A stretch of DNA of 24,174 nt, from contig CAYNVN010000008.1 of assembly GCA_964400655.1 (NCBI GenBank), forward strand, positions 1 to 24,174, in the 5' to 3' direction. Under the pieces are notes generated by a model. The model did no database searches. It worked only from the letters and a program-made list of their open reading frames with translations, and was not told where the DNA came from. The position numbers and the translations under genes are program-made. Below, piece after piece: positions 7,341 to 16,896 of the stretch; the stretch's first letter is position 1; every line of letters begins with the position of its first letter. Source of the DNA: B16-G9 sp964400655 (GTDB lineage Bacteria; Bacteroidota; Bacteroidia; Bacteroidales; F082).

Positions 7341-9041
7341 ATGAAAAAATTCATCCTTGTTTTAGCAATATTTTTTGGAGTTTATCAGGCCAATGCCTGT
7401 ACCAACTACATTGTAACCAAAGGCGCTTCGGCCGACGGTTCCGTTATGTTTTCGTATGCCGCCGATTCGCATGTGCTTTACGGCGAACTATATCACTGGC
7501 CGGCAGGAACCTGGCCCGAAGGTACCATGCTGGATGTTTACGACTGGGATTCCGGTAAATATCTTGGTAAAATAAAACAGGCTCCCGTTACCTACAACGT
7601 GGTTGGCAATACCAACGAACATCAGGTAGGTATCGGCGAAACCACTTACGGAGGACGTTCGGAACTGCACCATCAGGATAATGCCGTGGTTGACTACGGA
7701 AGCCTTATTTATATTGCTTTGCAGCGCTCCAAATCGGCCCGCGAAGCCATTAAAGTGATGACAAGCCTCGTTGCCGAATACGGTTATTACAGCGAAGGCG
7801 AATCGTTTAGTATTATCGATAAAGATGAAGCTTGGATTTTGGAAATGATAGGCAAAGGTCAGGATAACCTCGGTGCCGTTTGGGTTGCCCGCCGTATTCC
7901 CGACGGTTACGTATCGGGCCATGCCAATCAGGCCCGCATCACCACCTTCCCGCTTGCCGACGGAAAAAAATCAATCACCTTTAACGATATCGATAAAATA
8001 TTTGATAAAGATATTGAATGTGTTTATGCCGATGATGTTATTTCGTTTGCACGCGAAAAAGGCTGGTACAAAGGAAAAGATAAAAACTTCTCGTTTTCCG
8101 ATACCTATGCGCCCGTCGATTTTGGCGGAACCCGTTTTTGCGAAATAAGGGTGTGGAGCATGTTTAACAAAGTTGCCGGCGGAATGGACAAATATTGGGA
8201 TTATGTTAAAGGAGATGTTAACTACGATAAAAAAACCGGTTATGCAACCAACCGTATGCCGCTGTGGGTAAAACCCAATCATAAGATTACCCTGCATGAA
8301 ATGATGAATTTTATGCGCGACCATCTGGAAGGAACCGAACTCGACATGAGTAAAGATGTGGGAGCAGGGCCGTATCATTTACCGTATCGCTGGAGACCGT
8401 TAACCTGGAAAGTGGATGACGTTGTATATTGCAACGAGCGGGCCACCGCCACCCAGCAAACCGGTTTCTCGTTTGTTGTGCAGTCGCGTAGCTGGCTGCC
8501 CGATGCCGTTGGAGCCATCATCTGGTGGGGCGTTGACGATGCTTCGGGAACCGTTTATATGCCCATGTACGGCAGCATTACGGAAGCCCCCGAAAATTTT
8601 GCCGTTGGAAACGGCTCGATGATGGAGTGGAGCGAAACATCCGGATTCTGGATATTTAATCAGGTTGAAAACTTTGCCTATACCCGTTGGAGCGATATCC
8701 ACCCCGAAATTGAAAAAGTTCAGCAAAAAATGGAAAAAGATTTTATTGATTTTACCCCTGCCGTTGATAAAGGTGCTCAGGAACTGTATGCCCAAAATCC
8801 CGAAAAAGCAGTTGAATATCTTACCAACTATTCGGCCTACGCCGGTGAAAAAACTTTCAAAACCTGGAAAAACCTTTATCGTTACCTGTTTATGAAATAT
8901 ATGGACGGAAACATTAAAACCCCGCGCGAAGTACCCGAAGGTTATAAATACACCACCCCCAATGTAAGCCAGCCGGGATACGGTGAAGAGTGGTACAGGC
9001 TCATTATTGAAAAAACAGGCGATAAATTTAAAATGAAATAG
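7341..9041 (+). CDS. Secreted C69 family dipeptidase
   Basis: 566 residues. A signal peptide (MKKFILVLAIFFGVYQANA) is followed directly by Cys20 in CTNYIVTKGASADGS. In peptidase family C69 (N-terminal nucleophile hydrolases, PepD-like) the catalytic cysteine becomes the N-terminal residue after processing, so here signal cleavage would itself expose the nucleophile. Further family segments include VGIGETTYGGRSEL, EAWILEMIGKG and YVSGHANQARITTF. The enzyme should split dipeptides in the periplasm or at the cell surface. Length is normal for the larger secreted members of the family. No TAnnTTTG box was found in the 70-base gap upstream. A lipobox reading of QANAC is less likely because no Leu stands at -3. 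Confidence 0.9.
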   Translation: MKKFILVLAIFFGVYQANACTNYIVTKGASADGSVMFSYAADSHVLYGELYHWPAGTWPEGTMLDVYDWDSGKYLGKIKQAPVTYNVVGNTNEHQVGIGETTYGGRSELHHQDNAVVDYGSLIYIALQRSKSAREAIKVMTSLVAEYGYYSEGESFSIIDKDEAWILEMIGKGQDNLGAVWVARRIPDGYVSGHANQARITTFPLADGKKSITFNDIDKIFDKDIECVYADDVISFAREKGWYKGKDKNFSFSDTYAPVDFGGTRFCEIRVWSMFNKVAGGMDKYWDYVKGDVNYDKKTGYATNRMPLWVKPNHKITLHEMMNFMRDHLEGTELDMSKDVGAGPYHLPYRWRPLTWKVDDVVYCNERATATQQTGFSFVVQSRSWLPDAVGAIIWWGVDDASGTVYMPMYGSITEAPENFAVGNGSMMEWSETSGFWIFNQVENFAYTRWSDIHPEIEKVQQKMEKDFIDFTPAVDKGAQELYAQNPEKAVEYLTNYSAYAGEKTFKTWKNLYRYLFMKYMDGNIKTPREVPEGYKYTTPNVSQPGYGEEWYRLIIEKTGDKFKMK

Positions 9042-9097
9042 GCGGAAAGTGAGTTTGAATCACACCGTTAAATCATATCCTCTTTTTACCTAATTTC

Positions 9098-9125
9098 GCC
9101 GGCTTAAAATACCGGCCGGTTTTTA
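9098..9125 (+). terminator. Probable terminator between the C69 gene and aspS
   Basis: GCCGG (9098-9102) pairs with CCGGC (9112-9116) across a 9-base loop and is followed by CGG and a TTTTT run. A promoter-like TAATTTCG (one mismatch from TAnnTTTG) at 9091-9098 abuts the hairpin and could serve aspS. Confidence 0.55.
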
Positions 9126-9143
9126 TATTAAAAAAATAGAGAA

Positions 9144-10898
9144 ATGTTAAGAACACATACCTGCGGAGAACTTAGAACAGAAGATGTTAACAAAGAGGTA
9201 ACCCTTTCGGGATGGGTACAGAAAATTCGTGATAAAGGCGGACTTATATGGATTGATTTACGCGATCGTTACGGGATTACCCAGCTTTTGCTCGAAGAGG
9301 GACGCACGGAAACCCGCTTGATTGCCGTTGCCCGCGAACTGGGACGTGAGTTTGTTGTTAAAGCCACCGGAAAGGTAATTGAACGTGTTTCAAAAAACCC
9401 TAAAATGCCCACCGGCGATATTGAAATCGACGTAACCGAACTGGAAATACTCAGCACCTCAAAAACCCCTCCCTTTACCATTGAAGATAAAACCGACGGT
9501 GGCGAAGAGTTGAGGATGAAATACCGTTACCTCGACCTCAGAAGAAATCCTTTGAAAAATAATCTGGAACTGCGCCACAGGCTTTCCATCGAAACCAGAA
9601 AATATCTTGATGGCCAACGCTTTCTGGAAATAGAAACCCCTTACCTTATAAAGTCAACGCCCGAAGGAGCGCGCGACTTTGTGGTGCCGTCGCGTATTCA
9701 CGAAGGCGAATTTTATGCGCTGCCCCAGTCGCCTCAAACATTCAAACAACTGCTTATGGTTGCTGGTTACGACCGGTACTACCAACTGGTAAAATGTTTT
9801 CGTGATGAAGACCTTCGTGCCGACCGGCAGCCTGAATTTACACAGATTGACTGCGAAATGGCCTTTGTTGAACAGGAGGACATACTGAACACTTTCGAGG
9901 GAATGGTAAAATATCTGTTTAAAACCGTTAAGGGAGTCGATATTGAACCGTTGGAACGTATGCCCTACGAAAAGGCCATGAAACTTTACGGTTCCGATAA
10001 ACCTGACACCCGTTTCGGGATGGAATTTGTTGAACTGAACGATGTTGCGCAAAACAAAGGCTTTAAGGTTTTTGATGATGCCGAACTTGTGGTGGGAATC
10101 AATGCCGAAGGTTGCGCAGGCTACTCCCGTAAACAACTTGATAAACTTACCGATTTTGTAAAACGTCCGCAGGTGGGAGCCAAAGGATTGGTTTATGTAA
10201 AATATAACGAAGACGGTTCTTTTAAATCTTCGGTAGATAAATTTTTTGATCAGAACGACCTGAAAATATGGGCTGAAAAGTTTGATGCCAAACCGGGCGA
10301 TTTGATGTTGATTCTTTCGGGCGAAACCGATAAGGTTCGTAAACAGCTTAACGAGCTGAGGCTCGAAATGGGTAACCGTTTGGAATTACGCAATCCGTCG
10401 GTTTATAAACCGCTGTGGGTGGTTGATTTCCCTCTGTTGGAGTGGAACGAAGATCACAATCGTTATCAGGCCATGCACCATCCTTTTACATCGCCCAAAC
10501 CCGAAGATATTGAATTGCTCGATAAAGAACCCGGAAAAGTTCGGGCCAACGCTTACGACCTTGTAATCAACGGAGTGGAGATTGGCGGAGGTTCCATCCG
10601 TATCCACAACCGCGACCTGCAAAAACGAATGTTCGGCATACTGGGATTTACCGAAGAGGAGGCCCAAAACCAGTTCGGGTTTTTAATGAACGCCTTTGAG
10701 TACGGTGCACCGCCTCACGGAGGTATAGCCCTTGGTTTCGACCGTTTGGCCGCCATGTTTGCCGGTCAGGATTCCATACGCGAATTTATTGCATTCCCGA
10801 AAAACAATGCCGGGCGCGATGTTATGATCGATTCGCCGTCGGCCATTTCGGATGAACAGCTCGAGGAGCTTCATCTCTCGGTGGTACGCAATAAATAG
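9144..10898 (+). CDS. aspS: Aspartyl-tRNA synthetase
   Basis: 584 residues, the bacterial-type length. It attaches aspartate to tRNA-Asp in the cytoplasm. An N-terminal OB-fold anticodon-binding domain (about 1-110, with LSGWVQKIRDKGGLIWIDLRD) is followed by the class II catalytic core. Motif 2 is FRDEDLRADRQPEFTQID with Arg220, and motif 3 is GIALGFDRLAAMFAG with Arg534. Between them lies the GAD-type insertion typical of bacterial AspRS (about 285-410). The C-terminus ends shortly after RDVMIDSPSAISDEQL as usual. The start MLRTHTCGEL is conserved in the family. The gene appears to stand alone between a terminator and the next promoter. Confidence 0.98.
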   Translation: MLRTHTCGELRTEDVNKEVTLSGWVQKIRDKGGLIWIDLRDRYGITQLLLEEGRTETRLIAVARELGREFVVKATGKVIERVSKNPKMPTGDIEIDVTELEILSTSKTPPFTIEDKTDGGEELRMKYRYLDLRRNPLKNNLELRHRLSIETRKYLDGQRFLEIETPYLIKSTPEGARDFVVPSRIHEGEFYALPQSPQTFKQLLMVAGYDRYYQLVKCFRDEDLRADRQPEFTQIDCEMAFVEQEDILNTFEGMVKYLFKTVKGVDIEPLERMPYEKAMKLYGSDKPDTRFGMEFVELNDVAQNKGFKVFDDAELVVGINAEGCAGYSRKQLDKLTDFVKRPQVGAKGLVYVKYNEDGSFKSSVDKFFDQNDLKIWAEKFDAKPGDLMLILSGETDKVRKQLNELRLEMGNRLELRNPSVYKPLWVVDFPLLEWNEDHNRYQAMHHPFTSPKPEDIELLDKEPGKVRANAYDLVINGVEIGGGSIRIHNRDLQKRMFGILGFTEEEAQNQFGFLMNAFEYGAPPHGGIALGFDRLAAMFAGQDSIREFIAFPKNNAGRDVMIDSPSAISDEQLEELHLSVVRNK

Positions 10899-10925
10899 AG
10901 CAACAATTTTTTGGCACTAAAATAA

Positions 10926-10933
10926 TATCTTTG
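10926..10933 (+). promoter_or_regulatory. TATCTTTG -7 box for the TonB-dependent receptor
   Basis: Perfect TAnnTTTG, 47 bases before ATG 10981. A TTTG at 10910-10913 is only 12 bases upstream, too close for the usual -33 element. Confidence 0.5.
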
Positions 10934-10980
10934 TCCCTTTCGAGTTATTGTTACACCGTCCCGAAAGTTGAAACAATTAT

Positions 10981-13524
10981 ATGATAATGGCAGGCTCTTT
11001 TAAGCAAAACGTAGTTATTCTGTTGTTGATGTTTTTTATGGTTCCGGCAGCGCTTGTTGCTCAAAAGGCAAAGGTAACCGGAAGCATCAGAGATAACAAC
11101 GGTAAACCGGTGGAGCTTGCCAATATTGCCATTATAGGTGAGCCCGGTGGCACCACCAGCGATAAAAAAGGTAATTTTACCCTTGATGTTCCGGCCAACA
11201 AGCAAATTACCATTGCCGTGTCATACATCGGTTTTGCACAAAAAGAGGTAAAACTCAACCTCAAACCCGGCGAAACAAAAAAGCTTACGTTTGATTTAAA
11301 AAGCTCGGCAACGGAACTGCCCGGTTTGGAAATTAAAGATGAAAAATTGCGAACCGAAGGGCTGGTAAGACTGAATCCGCGAAACACCCGTATATCGCCA
11401 TCGGTTAACGAAAGCGTGGAAAGCATTATTCAAACCCTGCCGGGAGTTTCAACCACAAGTGAGCTGAGTTCTCAATATTCTGTCAGAGGGGGTAACTTCG
11501 ATGAAAACCTCGTGTATGTTAACGATATTGAGGTATATCGTCCGTTTTTGGTAAACACGGGACAGCAGGAAGGTTTAAGTTTTATCAACCCGGCAATGGT
11601 TTCTTCCATTTTGTTTTCGGCCGGAGGGTTTGGTGCCCAATACGGTGATAAAATGTCGTCGGTACTGGATGTAAAATACAAAAAACCCGTTGAGTTCGGC
11701 GGCAGCTTTTCTGCCAGTTTACTGGGTGCCGAATTTTCGGTACGTGATAACATAAAGGATAAATTCTCCTATTTAATCGGTGCACGCTATAAAACCAACT
11801 CCTATCTTGTAAACAGCCTCGACACCAAAGGAAATTACAAACCGAACTTTTTTGATGTCCAGTCGCTTTTTGAATATAAGTTTAACCGTAAATGGTCGCT
11901 TTCATTTTTGGGATACTATTCAAAAAACCAATACAAAGTAATTCCCACCGACCGTGTTACCGATTACGGAACTTTTAAAGAGGCCATGCGCTTTAAGGTT
12001 TATTTCGACGGACAAGAGGTGGATGATTATAATGTTGCCGAAGGCGGGTTAACCCTTAATTTTAATCCCGACAACACTTTGCATCTAAAATTAATTGCAT
12101 CGGCTTTTAATACCAGTGAAACAGAATCATATGATGTTCAGGGGCAGTACTGGATCGGGTTACTGGATAATAATCCGGGGAGCGAAGGGTTTGATGAGGT
12201 AACCCAGTCGTTGGGGGTGGGTACCTATTTGGAACATGCCCGTAACCGTTTTGATGCCACGGTAATGACGCTTGAACACAAAGGTTCAAAAGAGCTGGAT
12301 AATCAAAACATTAGCTGGGGTGTACGTTATCAGTATCAAACGGTTGACGACAAGGTTCGTGAGTGGCAAATGATTGATTCGGCAGGCTACTCGCTGCCCA
12401 ATCCGCCGGCATCGCCCGGCAATCCGAATCCTGCACGGCCGTCGTTTGATCTTAACTACTTTGTAACCGGTGCCCACCGGCTAAACATCAACCGCTTTTC
12501 GGCATTTGTTGCCGATAACTGGAATTTTAGTTTGCGTAACAGCGATATGATTACCCTGGCAGCCGGTGTAAGGATGTATTATGGCGATATTAACAGTGAG
12601 TTTAATGTAAGCCCGCGACTGAATTTTTCGTACAAACCCCATAAAATTCCGGATATTGTTTTCAGATTTGCCACCGGTATTTATTATCAGCCTGCCTTTT
12701 ACCGCGAGATGCGAAACATGGACGGTACGCTTAACACGCAGGTTAAATCGCAACGCTCCGTTCAGTTTATTTTGGGAAGCGATTACCAGTTTAGGGTATG
12801 GAGCCGCCCCTTTATTTTTACCACAGAGGTGTATTATAAAAAACTCGATAACCTGATTCCGTATATGGTTGATAATGTCAGGATTCGATATTATGCCGAT
12901 CAGGTTTCAAAAGGGTATGCCACAGGAATTGACTTCAGAATTAACGGCGAGTTTGTAAAAGGAGTTGACAGCTGGGCAAGTCTTTCCATTATGAAAACCG
13001 CCGAGGATGTTCAGGACGATTATTACTACAATTATTTCGACGAAAACGGCGATTTGATTGGGTCGGGCGTTGACCTGGGTTATAAAGATGCCGACAGTGT
13101 TTTGGTGGAGCCGGGTTATATTCCGCGTCCCACCGACCGGCGTGTTACTTTCAGTATCTTTTTTCAGGATTATATTCCGCAATATCCTACATGGAAAGTA
13201 CATTTGAAATTAATATACGGAACGGGCATGCCGTTTGGCGCACCGGGCACCCAACGCTATCAGCAAACATTGCGTATGCCCGATTACAGAAGGGTGGATA
13301 TTGGATTTTCGAAACAGATTATGGGCGAAAATACACGCTATACCCTGCGCCATCCCAACAGCTTTATTAAATCATTGTGGGCAAGCCTTGATATTTTCAA
13401 CCTTTTCGGGGTTTACAATACGGTTTCGTACACCTGGGTTAAAGATATTTACAACCGACAAAATGCCATCCCCAATTACCTGACCCCGCGCCTGATTAAC
13501 CTAAAAGTTTCCATGGAGTTTTAA
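10981..13524 (+). CDS. TonB-dependent outer-membrane receptor with N-terminal carboxypeptidase-like domain
   Basis: 847 residues. A signal peptide ends near AALVAQ (about residue 28). A CarboxypepD_reg-like beta-sandwich follows at about 30-115 (VTGSIRDNNGKPVELANIAI, VSYIGFAQKEV). The plug domain at about 125-235 includes VESIIQTLPGVSTTSE, YSVRGGNFDENLVYVNDIEV and FGAQYGDKMSSVLDVKY. The rest is a 22-strand-type barrel with many alternating aromatic strands, ending in the C-terminal Phe expected for outer-membrane insertion. It should take up a bulky substrate using TonB energy. There is no adjacent SusD-like partner, sigma or anti-sigma gene, so the substrate cannot be guessed; siderophore, cofactor or peptide are open options. 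A second ATG lies at 10987. Confidence 0.93.
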   Translation: MIMAGSFKQNVVILLLMFFMVPAALVAQKAKVTGSIRDNNGKPVELANIAIIGEPGGTTSDKKGNFTLDVPANKQITIAVSYIGFAQKEVKLNLKPGETKKLTFDLKSSATELPGLEIKDEKLRTEGLVRLNPRNTRISPSVNESVESIIQTLPGVSTTSELSSQYSVRGGNFDENLVYVNDIEVYRPFLVNTGQQEGLSFINPAMVSSILFSAGGFGAQYGDKMSSVLDVKYKKPVEFGGSFSASLLGAEFSVRDNIKDKFSYLIGARYKTNSYLVNSLDTKGNYKPNFFDVQSLFEYKFNRKWSLSFLGYYSKNQYKVIPTDRVTDYGTFKEAMRFKVYFDGQEVDDYNVAEGGLTLNFNPDNTLHLKLIASAFNTSETESYDVQGQYWIGLLDNNPGSEGFDEVTQSLGVGTYLEHARNRFDATVMTLEHKGSKELDNQNISWGVRYQYQTVDDKVREWQMIDSAGYSLPNPPASPGNPNPARPSFDLNYFVTGAHRLNINRFSAFVADNWNFSLRNSDMITLAAGVRMYYGDINSEFNVSPRLNFSYKPHKIPDIVFRFATGIYYQPAFYREMRNMDGTLNTQVKSQRSVQFILGSDYQFRVWSRPFIFTTEVYYKKLDNLIPYMVDNVRIRYYADQVSKGYATGIDFRINGEFVKGVDSWASLSIMKTAEDVQDDYYYNYFDENGDLIGSGVDLGYKDADSVLVEPGYIPRPTDRRVTFSIFFQDYIPQYPTWKVHLKLIYGTGMPFGAPGTQRYQQTLRMPDYRRVDIGFSKQIMGENTRYTLRHPNSFIKSLWASLDIFNLFGVYNTVSYTWVKDIYNRQNAIPNYLTPRLINLKVSMEF

Positions 13525-13582
13525 ATTTTCCCGAAGCCGGTATTTTCCGGGTAAAGCAAGTGCCACTTTGTTTAAATTGACC

Positions 13583-13590
13583 TACCTTTA
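13583..13590 (+). promoter_or_regulatory. Possible -7 box (TACCTTTA) for the tricorn-like gene
   Basis: One mismatch from TAnnTTTG, 27 bases before ATG 13618. No -33 element at the usual spacing. Confidence 0.3.
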
Positions 13591-13617
13591 TAGCCTCATC
13601 AGCTAAAAAGATTTTTT

Positions 13618-16600
13618 ATGAAAAAGTTTATTCTGCTTTCCATAACTTTATTGTTATTCCAAGGGCTGTTTTCCGAAAATAATCCACTGTGGATGCGATA
13701 TGCAGCCATTTCGCCCGACGGAAAAACCATCGTTTTCTCTTACCAGGGCGACCTGTTTACCGTCCCTTCCGGTGGCGGCGAAGCACGTCATCTTACCATC
13801 CATAAGGCGTACGATTATATGCCCGTATGGTCGCCCGACAGCAAACAGATTGCTTTTGCATCCGACCGTTACGGTAATTTCGATATCTTTTCAATTCCGG
13901 CCGGCGGCGGAACTCCCGTGCGTCTTACCTTTTATTCGGGAAACGAGTACCCCGACAGTTTTACTCCCGATGGCTCAGGCATACTTTTTTCAGCAGCCAT
14001 TCAGGATGTGCCTCAAAATGCACAGGTGCCTTCGGGATTGTTAACGGAACTTTATGCCGTTCCGGTTGAAGGTGGCGGAATAACTCAAATATTATCGACT
14101 CCCGCTGAAAAAGCAAGGTTTAATAAAGAGGAAACCGAAATCATCTATCAGGATAGAAAAGGTTACGAAAATGTTTGGCGTAAGCATCATAAATCGTCGG
14201 TAACACGCGATATATGGAGTTATAATGTTAACACCCAAAAGCATACAAAATTAACCGGTTTTGAAGGAGAGGACCGGAATCCGGTTTTTAGCGGCGACGA
14301 AAAGTCAATCTATTACCTCAGCGAAAGGTCGGGCTCGTTCAACGTTTGGAAGATGAAAGCCGACGACCCTGAAAAAACCGAACAGATTACTTTTTTCGAA
14401 AAAAATCCCGTTAGGTTTTTATCCGTTACCCGTGATGACAAACTTTGTTTTGGTTACAACGGTGAAATTTTTATAAAATATCCGGGGCAGAAACCCGAAA
14501 AAGTTCCGATATCCATTAAAACCGATAACAAAGAAAATGATTCGGAATATACCGTATTAACATCGGGTGCCACCGAAATGGACGTTTCGCCCAACGGTAA
14601 AGAGATTGTTTTTGTGGTAAGGGGTGAGGTTTTTGTAACTTCGGTGGATTATCAAACCACCAGACAAATTACCAATACGCCGCAACAGGAGCGGTCGGTT
14701 AGCTTTAGCCCCGACGGCCGTTCGATTTTATACGCATCGGAACGCAACAACAGTTGGAATTTGTACCAAACAAAACTTGTAAGAGATGATGAAGCGCTGT
14801 TTACCCTGTCAACCGTTTTGAAAGAGGAACCGGTTTTGGTTTCCAACGATGAAACCTTCCAGCCGCAATATTCGCCCGACGGTAAAGAGGTTGCCTATCT
14901 GAAAAACAGGGAAACCCTGATGGTTATAAATCTGGAAACAAAAAAAACCCGCAAAATTCTTGACGGCAAATACAACTATTCATACATGGATGGTGACCAG
15001 TGGTACCGCTGGTCGCCCGACGGGAAATGGTTTTTGGCGGAATATTCGCCCAACAGTATGTTTTTAATTGATGTTGCACTGATTGATGCCAGCGGAAATG
15101 CCGAACCGGTAAACCTGACTGCCAGCGGATATTACGACTCGCATCCCAAATGGTCTTTAAAGGGAAATGCCATGATTTGGTTTTCCGACCGCGAAGGCAT
15201 GCGAAGTCATGGAAGCTGGGGCGCTACCCGCGATGTGTATGCCATGTTCTTTAACCAAAAAAGTTACGATAAATTCAGACTCTCAAAGGAAGAGTATGAG
15301 CTGCTTAAGCTAAAGGAAAAAAAGAGTGGAAAAGAAAAAGAAAAAAATGATGACAAGAAAAAGAAAAACAAGGATAAAAAAGAGGCCGACAAAAAAGATA
15401 ATATTTTTGATATAAAGGTGGAAACGGCCGAACCGGTTGAAATAGTATTGAAAAATATTGAAGACCGTAAAACCCGTTTAACCATCAACTCATCATCCAT
15501 TGCCGATGCCGTGCTTACTTCGGACGGCGAAAAGCTGTACTACCTCAGTAAATTCGAGGGCGGATATGATTTGTGGGTTAATAAACTTAAAGAGAAAGAG
15601 ACCAGGCTGCTTATGAAACTAAAAGGCGGTGGCGGTTCTATGCACCTTGACAAAAAAAATGAAAACCTATACCTTTTCTCGGGAGGAAATATTGTTAAAA
15701 TTAGTGTTAAAGGAGGCAAGCCCGATAAAAAAGTGGTTAGCTTCAGGGCCGGGTTTAACCTGAATAAAGCCGTGGAGCGCGAATATATGTTTGAACACGT
15801 ATGGCGTGAGGTAAAAGAGAAATTTTACCGTCCCGACCTTGGAGGTGTTGACTGGGACTACTACAAAACCAACTATCAGCAGTTTTTACCATACATTAAC
15901 AACAATTACGATTTTGCCGAAATGCTGAGCGAAATGCTGGGCGAGCTGAACGGTTCGCATACCGGTGCAGGATACCGGCACGGTGATAAACATGGAGATC
16001 AAACGGCTTCGCTGGGAATATTCTTCGATTGGAACCATAAAGAAAAAGGGATGAAAATCCTTGAGATTGTGGAAAAAAGTCCGCTCCGGTTTGACGGTTC
16101 AAAAATTAAAGAGGGGGATATCATATTAAAAATCGACGGTGTTGAAATCAATAATAATTCCGATTATTTTAAGCTGCTGAATCACAAAAGCGGAAAACAC
16201 ATTTTACTATCAATGGTTGATCCCGCATCGGGAAAAGAGTGGGAAGAGACCGTAAAACCGGTTTCGGGAAACCAATACGGAGCAATGCTTTATAAACGAT
16301 GGGTTAAGAACCGCGAAGCGGAAACCGATTCGTTATCGAACGGAACGATTGGATACATTCATGTCAGAAGCATGAACAGTTCGAGCTTTAGGGAGGTTTA
16401 TTCAAAACTTCTTGGAAAAAATTATAAGAAGAAAGCCATTATCATCGATACCCGTTTTAACGGTGGCGGCTGGTTACACGACGATTTGGTTACGCTGCTC
16501 GGCGGAAAAAAATATGTTGAGTTTTACCCCCGTGGTGTTTACTACGGTTACGACCCCATGAACAAATGGATAAAACCGTCGGCGGTGCTTATCAGCGAAA

Positions 16601-16887
16601 GCAACTACTCCGATGCACACGGATTTCCTTATGCTTACAAAACACTTAAACTTGGCAAACTGGTGGGTATGCCGGTTCCGGGTACCATGACGGCGGTTTG
16701 GTGGGAAACCCTTCAGGATAAATCACTTGTGTTCGGAATCCCGCAGGTAGGTACCAAAGACCTGAATGGTCATTATCTGGAAAACCAGCAGCTGGAGCCC
16801 GATGTTAAACAGCGTCAGGATTACGACATTGTTGTAAAAGGTCGCGATCAGCAACTGGAAAAGGCGGTTGAAATACTTATGGAATAA
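13618..16887 (+). CDS. Tricorn-like S41 family peptidase with N-terminal beta-propellers
   Basis: 1089 residues with a signal peptide (MKKFILLSITLLLFQGLFS), so exported. TolB/PD40-type propeller repeats occupy about 25-700 (ISPDGKTIVFSY, WSPDSKQIAFASD, FSPDGRSILYASE). They are interrupted at about 563-598 by a Lys/Glu-rich low-complexity segment. A PDZ domain (about 800-880) and the split S41 core follow. All four residues of the tricorn catalytic set are identifiable: Ser780-His781 in NGSHTG, nucleophile Ser998 in NYSDAHGF, and Glu1055 in LENQQLEPD. The oxyanion glycine of RFNGGG lies 47 residues before Ser998, the same distance as Gly918 to Ser965 in Thermoplasma tricorn. It should cut oligopeptides in the periplasm. 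It faces the convergent DUF4837 gene with only 9 bases between stops. Confidence 0.92.
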   Translation: MKKFILLSITLLLFQGLFSENNPLWMRYAAISPDGKTIVFSYQGDLFTVPSGGGEARHLTIHKAYDYMPVWSPDSKQIAFASDRYGNFDIFSIPAGGGTPVRLTFYSGNEYPDSFTPDGSGILFSAAIQDVPQNAQVPSGLLTELYAVPVEGGGITQILSTPAEKARFNKEETEIIYQDRKGYENVWRKHHKSSVTRDIWSYNVNTQKHTKLTGFEGEDRNPVFSGDEKSIYYLSERSGSFNVWKMKADDPEKTEQITFFEKNPVRFLSVTRDDKLCFGYNGEIFIKYPGQKPEKVPISIKTDNKENDSEYTVLTSGATEMDVSPNGKEIVFVVRGEVFVTSVDYQTTRQITNTPQQERSVSFSPDGRSILYASERNNSWNLYQTKLVRDDEALFTLSTVLKEEPVLVSNDETFQPQYSPDGKEVAYLKNRETLMVINLETKKTRKILDGKYNYSYMDGDQWYRWSPDGKWFLAEYSPNSMFLIDVALIDASGNAEPVNLTASGYYDSHPKWSLKGNAMIWFSDREGMRSHGSWGATRDVYAMFFNQKSYDKFRLSKEEYELLKLKEKKSGKEKEKNDDKKKKNKDKKEADKKDNIFDIKVETAEPVEIVLKNIEDRKTRLTINSSSIADAVLTSDGEKLYYLSKFEGGYDLWVNKLKEKETRLLMKLKGGGGSMHLDKKNENLYLFSGGNIVKISVKGGKPDKKVVSFRAGFNLNKAVEREYMFEHVWREVKEKFYRPDLGGVDWDYYKTNYQQFLPYINNNYDFAEMLSEMLGELNGSHTGAGYRHGDKHGDQTASLGIFFDWNHKEKGMKILEIVEKSPLRFDGSKIKEGDIILKIDGVEINNNSDYFKLLNHKSGKHILLSMVDPASGKEWEETVKPVSGNQYGAMLYKRWVKNREAETDSLSNGTIGYIHVRSMNSSSFREVYSKLLGKNYKKKAIIIDTRFNGGGWLHDDLVTLLGGKKYVEFYPRGVYYGYDPMNKWIKPSAVLISESNYSDAHGFPYAYKTLKLGKLVGMPVPGTMTAVWWETLQDKSLVFGIPQVGTKDLNGHYLENQQLEPDVKQRQDYDIVVKGRDQQLEKAVEILME

Positions 16888-16896
16888 GCAAAACGG

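Noticed and set aside
7361..7400. Lipoprotein signal in the C69 dipeptidase (QANAC)
   Set aside because: There is no Leu-like residue at -3, and the cysteine is the family's N-terminal nucleophile, which must be free after cleavage.
10910..10933. TTTG plus TATCTTTG as a full -33/-7 promoter
   Set aside because: The spacing is 12 bases instead of 19-21, so only the -7 box was kept.
13529..13550. CCGG-TATTTT-CCGG hairpin after the TonB-dependent receptor gene
   Set aside because: The stem is only 4 bp and is not followed by a T run, too weak to call a terminator.
16400..16500. Apparent loss of a tricorn nucleophile, because RFNGGG is followed by WLHD without Ser
   Set aside because: That motif supplies the oxyanion glycine. 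The nucleophile is Ser998 in NYSDAHGF, 47 residues later, with the expected Ser-Asp pair.
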